Positions 1 through 8,700 of a DNA stretch of 38,188 nt are shown piece after piece (position 1 is the stretch's first letter; every line of letters starts with the position of its first letter). Source of the DNA: a virus; the IMG/VR virus record IMGVR_UViG_3300002835_000477, positions 1-38,188 of that record, one strand, 5' to 3'. The notes under the pieces were generated by a model, which was given only the letters and a program-made list of their open reading frames with translations, was not told where the DNA came from and did no database searches. The position numbers and the translations under genes are program-made.

Positions 1-1
1 T

Positions 2-421
2 ATGGCTTCAATTATTGATATGGCTAGAGATATGAGCATGGAGCAGCTAGGGGACGTTGCTATGGCTGTTATGAAAAATGCTTGGGCTAGTACAACAGCA
101 ATGACCTTGACAAATGTTCTTAGTTGGGCGACAATAGGATTTCAATATTATGCTAAGTCAATTAACCCACCTGATGAAGGACTTGCTGAGAAAGCTAATC
201 AGCTTGAGGAACAACAAAAACAGTTGGAAGATTTGACTGGGCCTGATTTAAAAGATAAGATTGATTATGCATTTAGTAGTCCTCATAGCAATATATACGA
301 TGTAAATGAGTATATGCAGACAATGCCGTACGCAATGACCCAAGGACGTATAGATGCATCTTTGAGTAAGTACTATGACGCAGTTACAAGTAAGCAAAAG
401 TACAAAGGGTACATTGGATAA
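2..421 (+). CDS. Small presumed internal virion protein (left edge, start uncertain)
   Basis: This frame is open from the second base of the window to a TAA at 419-421, giving 139 aa if the ATG at base 2 is the start. The upstream SD cannot be seen, so the gene may begin outside the window. Residues ~15-60 are rich in Ala/Met/Thr and mildly hydrophobic, followed by a charged Glu/Gln/Lys helix (about residues 60-80) that could form a short coiled coil. I do not recognise a family. The gene is first in a + strand run leading to the virion RNA polymerase; in N4 the genes before the polymerase encode small internal virion proteins, so that role is inferred from position only. Confidence 0.6.
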   Translation: MASIIDMARDMSMEQLGDVAMAVMKNAWASTTAMTLTNVLSWATIGFQYYAKSINPPDEGLAEKANQLEEQQKQLEDLTGPDLKDKIDYAFSSPHSNIYDVNEYMQTMPYAMTQGRIDASLSKYYDAVTSKQKYKGYIG

Positions 422-481
422 TATGAGATTAAGTAAAAATGTAGTAAGCTTGTGGTAATTAATAACGTAAAGGATATAATT

Positions 482-1003
482 ATGGATCAATTAGAATATG
501 CACAGGCAAAACAAGATTATGCTCTTGGACTAAGCTCCTTTAACCCGGATGCTAAAAGTTCCTTTTCTGTGCCTACAACAGCAATTCCAACCCAAGTTGT
601 TACTCCTGTTATAGCTCCTAGTAGTAGTGCTCCTACTGCTATAACCTCTACATTCGCAGATAAAACTATGAATGCAACTGACTTTAATACATGGGCGGAA
701 ACACATCCTGATGCTGCTGCACAGTTTGGGGCGTCTGGAGGAAGCTTTGGTGAGAATGGACTACAGACTGGTACTGGTACTGGATGGGATTACAAAGACT
801 ATGCTACGGCTGGGCAAATAGGACTAGGTGCTGGACAGTTAGGTCTTGGACTGGCTAGTTACTTGACACAATCAAAGGTTGCTGATAAGCAAATGCGACA
901 GATGGATCAGCAGTATGCTACAAATGCAGGGCTTATTGCTGATAGAAAAGCTAACCAAGCTGCTAACGCAAATTTTGCGTCAGCCTTTGCAAAGGCTAAA
1001 TAA
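482..1003 (+). CDS. Presumed internal virion protein, 173 aa
   Basis: The frame is open from a GTG at 452, but the ATG at 482 is chosen because AAAGGA lies 7 nt upstream of it. The product begins with a Tyr/Gln helix, then a Pro/Ser/Thr/Ala-rich low-complexity stretch (about residues 20-65), a glycine-rich segment, and a Gly/Leu/Ala-rich hydrophobic stretch (roughly residues 107-130) that could insert in a membrane. A Gln/Asn/Ala-rich tail closes it. The layout recalls small podovirus ejection proteins such as the T7 gp14 type, but no sequence match is claimed. The stop TAA overlaps the next ATG by one base (TAATG), so translation is probably coupled. Confidence 0.72.
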   Translation: MDQLEYAQAKQDYALGLSSFNPDAKSSFSVPTTAIPTQVVTPVIAPSSSAPTAITSTFADKTMNATDFNTWAETHPDAAAQFGASGGSFGENGLQTGTGTGWDYKDYATAGQIGLGAGQLGLGLASYLTQSKVADKQMRQMDQQYATNAGLIADRKANQAANANFASAFAKAK

Positions 1004-2658
1004 TGGGAATCCCACAATTAAACTTTGATCGTATACAAGTGGTTGACCCTACACAAGGTGCATTAGATGCAGTTAACTCTGCAAAAAGCTCGTTGAATGA
1101 TATCTTACGTCAGGGTTTAGCTGAGGAAGAAGTTGCTCAGAACAAATTGGTACAAGATCGTGACTACGCCATGCGTGTAAAAGCAGATGCGCGAATTGGG
1201 ACAGAATTTGATCAAAAACAATCAGCACGAAGCGCAAGACAAAAGTTTAATGAAGTGTACGGAAAAGGTCCTCAAGCTGTTATAGTAGATGGCCTAGTTA
1301 CTGATGAATTTGTAGCGGATGGAGGACAAGAAGGCGTTGAGAAACGCCTTGGAATAGCTGCTCCAGTAGTTAATAAAGAAACAGGAGTTGTAGTGTACAC
1401 TCCAGAAGACCAAAAAAAGTTAGATAACTACTATGGGGCCTTCTCAAATATTGTGGACAAACGCTCTGCTATGCTTGGAAACGAGACTGAATTAGAGTTA
1501 CTAGGCAGAGCTGAAAAAGCTGCTGAAGAAGGTGGCTATGACCCTGAAATCGCTGATATAGTAAAAGCCGGTCGTGCTGCTGAAATTAGTAGAATAGACA
1601 CTCTACGCAAAGCCTTGGAAGCAGATAAAACTCTTGCTGAAAAAGATCGTATAGAAGCTGGTGGTAAAGCTGTTAAATCAAATTTAGTAACTACTGGAAC
1701 TAGTAGCTATAGTGATAGTGTGAATAGAACGAAAAGTCTTGGAGGTGAAGCTTCCGGTAAGACTAAAGATTCATCTGGAGGTGTTGATTTAGGTCATAGC
1801 GCAGAATTAAAAGATATGACTATAAAACAAATAAAAGATGAAGTTGGACTTTCATTTGGAGATGAAGCTAAAGCAGATGCTAAAATAAAAGAAGCTATAG
1901 ATAAAGGATTTTCCTATAAACAAATCCATGCAATGTTGTCTCAGTCAGTAGATTTAAGTTGGACTGGAGACACTATTGATACTGCTATGATGGATAAGTT
2001 AATGAGTAAGGCTAAACCTGAAAGTACATCTAATGGAGATGGGACTGAAACTAGAGAGTCTTCTAGTCGTAGTAATAGCCGTAGCTCTTCTACAACAAGT
2101 CATGGGTTTATGGCGAATCCAGCAGAAGTAAAATTCTGGAGCGGTGAAGCAATTGCTGCAGATAAACGAGCTCAAATGATCCAAGCCAAAATTGATGCAT
2201 TATCTGGTGGCCCAAAGGATCAAAATACTCGTATTAGAGAAAATGTTGCTGGGTTAATGAAAGATGTTAGGAGTATTCCTACGACTGTTCCTGTAGAAAC
2301 TACTAAGCCTGTAGTAAAAAGTGCTCCAGAAGCTAGAAAAGTAGCTCCTGTTAAGAGTGCAGTACAAAAAAATATAAAAGCTCCAAAAGGTGAGTTAAAA
2401 GCTCCACCTCCACTAGTGGTTGTTCCAAAGCAGGCCGTTGCTGCTCCAAAGGTAGTAAGAAAACCGGTATATGATCCAAAAAACCCTGAAGCATATATAA
2501 AGGCTGCAAAGTTGCTAGTAGCTCAAAAAGAAGCACTTAAAAGAGCGGATGCTAAAAAACGTGAAGATGCTCTACGTGCTAAAATTCGGGCTGATAATGC
2601 ATTAAAACGAAAGAATACTGAGCTTCGATTATTACGTGCTAAAATGGGCACTCTCTAG
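1003..2658 (+). CDS. Large presumed internal virion protein, 551 aa
   Basis: The ATG overlaps the previous stop by one base, which suggests translational reinitiation. The N-terminal ~80 residues are helical and charged (coiled-coil-like, Ala/Glu/Gln/Lys). The middle contains Ser/Thr-rich low-complexity stretches (about residues 225-260 and 340-370), and the C-terminal ~120 residues are very rich in Pro, Ala, Val and Lys and end in a strongly basic helix, a composition typical of proteins contacting nucleic acid or packed in a capsid. No enzymatic motif was seen. The position just before the vRNAP gene corresponds to that of N4 gp51/gp52-type virion proteins; this is a positional comparison only. 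It ends in TAG at 2656-2658. Confidence 0.7.
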   Translation: MGIPQLNFDRIQVVDPTQGALDAVNSAKSSLNDILRQGLAEEEVAQNKLVQDRDYAMRVKADARIGTEFDQKQSARSARQKFNEVYGKGPQAVIVDGLVTDEFVADGGQEGVEKRLGIAAPVVNKETGVVVYTPEDQKKLDNYYGAFSNIVDKRSAMLGNETELELLGRAEKAAEEGGYDPEIADIVKAGRAAEISRIDTLRKALEADKTLAEKDRIEAGGKAVKSNLVTTGTSSYSDSVNRTKSLGGEASGKTKDSSGGVDLGHSAELKDMTIKQIKDEVGLSFGDEAKADAKIKEAIDKGFSYKQIHAMLSQSVDLSWTGDTIDTAMMDKLMSKAKPESTSNGDGTETRESSSRSNSRSSSTTSHGFMANPAEVKFWSGEAIAADKRAQMIQAKIDALSGGPKDQNTRIRENVAGLMKDVRSIPTTVPVETTKPVVKSAPEARKVAPVKSAVQKNIKAPKGELKAPPPLVVVPKQAVAAPKVVRKPVYDPKNPEAYIKAAKLLVAQKEALKRADAKKREDALRAKIRADNALKRKNTELRLLRAKMGTL

Positions 2659-2693
2659 AGTAAGTATGAGTTTATAAAAAGTCCAGTATAAGA

Positions 2694-2732
2694 TTCCTGT
2701 GGTATAATTGGAGCAATAACTCCACACAGGAA
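2694..2732 (+). promoter_or_regulatory. Hairpin that would hide the vRNAP ribosome-binding site
   Basis: TTCCTGTG (2694-2701) is the exact reverse complement of CACAGGAA (2725-2732), and inside it TGGAG (2709-2713) pairs with CTCCA (2720-2724), leaving a 6-nt loop and a 7-nt bulge that is precisely GTATAAT. The SD AGGAAG (2728-2733) of the 2569-aa gene, 6 nt before its ATG at 2740, is mostly within the 3' arm. Read-through RNA from upstream would fold and mask the SD, whereas RNA started at the -10 element inside the bulge would lack both 5' arms and leave it free. No T-run follows, so it is not a typical intrinsic terminator. Confidence 0.6.
2700..2715 (+). promoter_or_regulatory. Candidate extended -10 promoter for the vRNAP gene
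   Basis: TG at 2700-2701, one spacer base and a perfect TATAAT at 2703-2708 form an extended -10 element of the sigma70 type. No good -35 hexamer is seen 16-18 nt upstream. Start of transcription would fall near 2714-2716. In N4, late genes including the vRNAP are read by host sigma70 RNA polymerase activated by the phage SSB, so a promoter lacking a -35 here fits that scheme (inference). It lies within the 81-nt gap between two genes. Confidence 0.55.
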
Positions 2733-2739
2733 GCCCCAC

Positions 2740-5700
2740 ATGACAAGTGATGACCTACTATTAGCCGGTGCTGCAATTGATAATTTACCAAAATCTGCGT
2801 TTACGTATGATGATACATTTGCAAAACAGATGAATAACGTTGTTAGAACGGCCCTGACTCCTCCTACTACTTCATCTCAATCAGGCTATAAATCTTCATT
2901 GGAGTCTGCATTTAGCGCCGCATTAAAAGAACATGAAAATTTTGGGAAGACTCAAGATCAAAGTACAAAAAAAGTAGATAAACTAGTCTCTCAGGAAGGG
3001 CCTAAGCTGCAAGTGCTTGCTGGTTCAAGTAAATCAATGCTTGGATCACTTGCTGATGAACTAACTGGTGCATTTCGTGGGATGACAGATGCAAAATCAT
3101 GGTTCCAAGGTACTATACAACAAGATAAAAATAAACTCTATAACAAGATGGATCCAAATACTCGACAAGAATTTCTTGGTAAAGTAGCTAGTGCACGTCA
3201 AATCCTTAAAGATCCTGCAAGTGGCATATTCTATATGCCAACAAAAGATGGTAATGTTCAAGTTAGCCCACGAGATGTTGGTATTTTATATTCCGGTAAA
3301 GCACAAGACGGTAATACTAAAATGGGGTATGTGTCCAACTACGGAGATGGTGCTAGTGCTGTAGATGTGGTAAAACAGAATTATAAGCACTTTGGTAAAA
3401 CTGCTACGGAAAAAGGTAAGGTTCAAATGGATCCTACCAGAGACCCAAATCTGATGGCAATGTACCTACTTAAAGATGACGCAATTGCTGTTGAAGCGGC
3501 GCTACATGGTAATGTAGATGCATTGAAAAACAGAGCATACTTAGTACAGCCAAAAGGAATGCTCCGAGGTACTGAGGTCTATAAAGGTGGTGATGCTACA
3601 TCATACTTGGGTGTATCTGAAGTTGGTAAGCCTGCTAATAAAGCAATGATGAAAATGATCAAAGACGCTCCAAAGAACAATAAGTATGACCCTGGGTTCC
3701 TCAGCAGAGCCGCTGATGAAATACAGCAAACACTATCTGGAGCAGCAAGTGGTGCAGTTGGTGGAGCTGTAAAGTTAGTTGATGCAGCCCAAGAGCTTGC
3801 TACGTATGTTCCACAGGTAGCGTATAATAAAATTACTGGTAAAAAAGTTGATATTGACTTGTTTGATGATAAGTTAAAAGAGCAAATAATTAGTGGTACT
3901 GATACCATATTTGGGTACAACGCATCTGCTGATGCTGCCGATCAAAAACGTGTTGAACAAGGCATTACTGATGCTGGAGTAAAATTGCTAGACCTAACCA
4001 CATGGCACAAATTATTTACTACTGAAGACGGACAAGATTCTTTGCTGACAATGGCAAAAAACCCGTCCCTAATAGCGCATGGAATGGCTGAGATAGCTGG
4101 TGCTGGTGGAGGTTTAGGAGCTGTAACAAAAATTGGTACAAAAGTAGCAGCTCAAGTTGCTGGACGAACTTTTGCGAAAAGTGCACCTGCTGCTGAAAGT
4201 GCAATCAATGGAGCATTAAAAAGCACGAATACTAAAATTGATGACATGATGATACAAGTGCAAAGAAGCAGCTTAAGTCCTGCTGTAAAGGCGGAACGAC
4301 TCGCTAAGCTTGAGGCTATGCAAACTCCTGCAGTACGAATGGCGCATTATCTAAAAGGAACAACCTTCAGTAATGCAGATTTTGCTAATAGAGCAAATGA
4401 ACATATTACAGCGTACAAAGAAAATAATGGAGGAGAGATAGACCTTCCTAAGTTAGCAAGTATTTTGCTAGCTGACCGAGCTCTTTCTATTGCTGAGATT
4501 TATTCTGCGAAACGTGTGGCATTTGGGCCTAATGCGTTGCCTAAAGAAGAGATTGCGCGAGGATTTATGACAGCTGTAGGATTAACTGGCGCAGAGATGG
4601 CAAAAAGTATGGGAGTTGAGTCATTACAAGAAGGTACAGATGCAATATTTAATGTAATAAATACTAAATATGGTAGTGATAAGTACAAAGATATGACAAT
4701 CAAGCAATTGCTTGATGCTGAGTCATCTGCAATTATTGGCGGGACCCTACTAGGAGCAGCTGGTGGCGGATACATGGCAAGTCCACGTGCTGTAGGTACA
4801 CTACTTGCTCCTGCTGGGCAATACTTAAAAGAAAAGATTGCATTGAATAGCGCCGCTACTTCAGATCCTGACATGGTGCAAAAACCACTAGGCATGGATG
4901 GTAAAGCAAATATGTGGGCTAGTGTCGGAAGTCCTGACTTTTCAGTTGGAACTGATCCAAAATCACGAGAAGTATACGGTGAAACAATTGCTGAATTTGT
5001 AATTGATTTGGTGTTCTCCCCAGAAGCACGAGTGAAATATGGGTACATGGGTAAAGAAACAGATGCCTTGACTGGTAAAAAGAATGTAGAAGATATATTC
5101 AGAGATGGTACCAATAAAATTGCTCAAGTGTATGGGCTTACCCCAGAAGCGAAGCAAGTTGCTGAGTATATGCTTATTAAAAAGATTGTAAACTACTCAA
5201 AAGCACATAACTTAGATGTTGGTGGAAATAAATTTACTCCTGAACAACGTAAAGAGATCAATGCGCAGATGGTTGAAGTGGCTAAAGGCAACAGAGCGGC
5301 AGAACTAGCATTTGTTGAATCTCAAAAAGAAGAGATCAAAGCCATGTTCGATTCTATGGCGAGTAATGATAGAGCTAAAGAGTTCCTTGCTAAGTACAAT
5401 ATGGACCCTGTTGTAGAAAATTCCTTGATGGCTAAAATAGCAACGCTTAGCGAGGAGCAGTATAGCTCATTGGTTGAGGCGATTAAAGATATTAAAGTTA
5501 TGGGAAGTGCAGAGTCAGGGATTGCTACAAAACTAGGTGCGATTGAATCGGCTCTAGAGGCAATGCGTGCAGAAGGAAATAGACTTGGGTCAAGTGAAGG
5601 TGCACCACCAACAGGTCCACAAAAGCGTAAAAAGACAGCTGCGGATGTAACAGCAGAGATTGCTAAGACTGGATTCTTACTTGATTCTGGTGAGTATAAA

Positions 5701-8700
5701 AAGAGTATTCCAGAACATGCAGAAGCTATTGAAACCTTTGTTGGTACTGGTATGCCATTAGCAGATGAGACAAAAGCTATTGAAGATTTACAAGAATTTG
5801 TGGCTCATCGTGGAATTGAAAAAGTGCTTGGGTACTCAGTAGATGAAAAAGGTACAAAAAACTTATTTCGACTCGCTGGTATTAAAGGGCGTTTGGTAGA
5901 TAAGATGTACGAAAATGCACAGCTGCTAGATATTATAAACGCTAAATTAGCGACTCTTGAAGATGGTAATGCATTAAAATCGGTATTTGAAGCAATGGCT
6001 GAAAAGTTATGGAGTTCTCAACTTGCACATGAAAGTATGCTAGATAGAGCAAATTCAAAAGATCCTGTGGTTCGAAGAAGTGTATATCATGAGTTACAAA
6101 AAACTCGTGGTAATAACTTATCTCCAGAAGTAATTGATGCGATGCTAGATGAACGTACTGATTGGGATACAAGTAGAGCTCCAACTATTGAAGATAATAC
6201 TCCAGATGCTATGTATGATGCAGAGGGTAATTTGTTAGTAGTTAAAGAAACTCCAAAGAAACAACCTAAGAAACCTAAACTTCCTGTATCAAATGTTGTG
6301 CCAGCTGCTCCTGTGAGTCCAGTTAATACCACTCCTGCGTTTAAAACAAGTGATGAGGGACAATCTGAGTACAAACTTGCAAAAGAAGGTGCTGAGCCAG
6401 AGTATGAAGAGCCTACACTGCCTACTCAAGCAGAGATTAATGACTCAACTGATTCAGAGGCAGTTAAAAAGGCTAAACGATACGTTATCTGGTTGGAAAA
6501 TAAACTTAGTGAAACAGAAGCTTTGATACAAAGTAAAAAATCAAAACTTCCAGTGTTATTCAAGTTACAAGGTGAGTACTACAGAGCTATTAAAGAAGCG
6601 CGTACAAAACTGCATGCTGTAAATATCCGATTAGCTAAAGAAGAATTCCGTGCTAATCGACTAGACTGGAGATCTGGAGTAGAGTTAGAGTTTAAAAAAT
6701 TGTTAGGGCAAGTTCGTAACACCATTCGATCCCTAAAAGGTGTTGTGACAAAACTATACAAACAAATTGTTAAGTTAGAAGATGCTGCTACTGAAACGAT
6801 GGAAGAGATTGATAACTTACGTGTACAGATAATGGAGCTTGGGAGTATTATCAGAAAGACTGAACAAGCTAAGGTAGAGGCTATACAGGCTGTTAAAAAG
6901 GCTAAAAAGCAACAAAAGATAGATGAGGCTAAAGAAGTTCGTGGGCCGATGGAAGAGGTGCTTGGAGACTTTGTAGAGCCTAACAATAAATTAACCCAAA
7001 GTTTGAGTGCAATGCTTGGTCTAAAACAAGATATTGGAATTGATGCTGTGATGGACATTATGCCAAATATGCTAAAAGTCAAAGAGTCTGGCAAGATTAT
7101 GGTGGAAAGTGCCTTAAGATCATTTAAGAAATTTGCTGAAGCACGCACAGCTGAAGGGTTCGCTCAGTGGTTTCCAAAACAAAAAGATGGTGATAACACA
7201 AATCCGTTGCGAGACATCAAAATTGGTGGAGTGGCTCTTGAAAATTTATGGGAAATTGAACCTAAAGAACTGACAGATCCTGCGTATAAAGTGCTTAAAG
7301 ATGGTGTCCGAGCAACTGTGAAAACAGCAATGAATCTAGCTAGTGCAGTCACGCTAAAAGAAATGATTGATATGCGTGTAACTACCAATGATTTAATGAA
7401 TGATATTGTAGATAATGGGTTTACAACATTATGGGGTGAGTTTGATGATGAGTTGAACATTCGCGTTGGTAAGACTGCCGTTAAAAAGGCAGTACGTGGT
7501 GGGAAGTATGTTCCTGAAGCTGTGTTCCGTGCAAATGCTGGTAGATTGCTGCTACGTGAGTTAGAGCTGAAACTGAGCAAAAAATTGACGGTACAACAAC
7601 GTCCGGATATAGAGATGGCTCTTGGTGTATTGGTGATTAATAACATACTTCCAAAAAGAGCAAAAGATGTAGACACTGTTCGCAGAGGTGTTGTATTTGT
7701 CAAAAATGATAAACTTGTCTATGAGCATATTGCTGTAAAAGATGAAGATGTAAGTAAGTCAAAAAGTATACGTGTAATGAATCTGGAAACGCTCAGCAAA
7801 GACTATATGCGAGAAGTTGGTGAGATGGGTACTGTGTTTGAGTTTGCAACAGCAAGAGAGGAAGGAGATATAAGCTTAACCCCGATTGCTAAGAAGAAAG
7901 CTGATGCAACGATTAGAAATAGCGATGTACCGTTGGCAACACCTGCTAAAAACTACTTGGATAGACAAGGAGAACAATCTTGGGAGTTTGTTGGGCTTGA
8001 AGAGTATATACATGCAGCACAAAATATGTCTACTACAGAAGATGGTAGTGATTATGTGGAAATTATCAAAGAACAATTGCTAGGTAGCTTAGAAGAGTTA
8101 ATAGCTAGCACACAAGCTATGGATATGGAAAGTAAACTTGCTAAGTATAAAGCAGAGGAGCTAATAATTGAGCGAATGCTCCAAGCACATGCACTGGTTG
8201 GTGATGGACAGAAATTCTATTTAGGCTGGGATTATACGTTAAGTGGGCGCAGTATGATGACTAATAAACTTGTTAATCCACAAGCAAGTGGTATTAGCCG
8301 GTTTTTAGTAGCAGCTGAAGATATGATGAACACTATTGATACTAAAGAAGTGACCCAAGCAGAGCTAGAACATATTGAACTGGCAATTGCTCAAGCAATG
8401 GGTATCGGTATTGATAAATTAAAGCCTGAGTCTGCGCTGACAGAGCTACGCAATAAGTATGTACATATTGTAAAAGGGCCTGAAGGACTTACTCTAAAAT
8501 GGGGTAAAAACGAACGACTACAAGGGCTTGTGAATGATGCTGAGTTTAATCTTGGATCAGTTCGAGAGATGAATGGGGTACTCTTTGAAAACACTGACCC
8601 AAGTGCTGTGTCACAACTTCATGATGATAGTAAAACATTACTACACGTTGTACAAGCGGTAGAATTACTTCGTAAGATCCGTGCTGGTGATGAAACAATC

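Noticed and set aside
452-481. GTG start of the second + strand gene
   Set aside because: The in-frame ATG at 482 has AAAGGA at ideal distance, while the GTG at 452 has none.
2694-2732. Intrinsic terminator after the 551-aa gene
   Set aside because: No T-run follows the 3' arm, which instead carries the next gene's SD.
2694-2732. N4 vRNAP-type hairpin promoter
   Set aside because: N4 early promoters have a 5-7-bp stem with a 3-nt loop; this hairpin is longer, has a 6-nt loop and includes a bacterial -10.
4500-5114. Long antisense frame (204 codons) and several others inside the 2569-aa gene
   Set aside because: They lie wholly antisense to a gene with strong RNAP motifs, have no SD, and show the Ser/Leu-rich composition expected of reverse-strand shadows.
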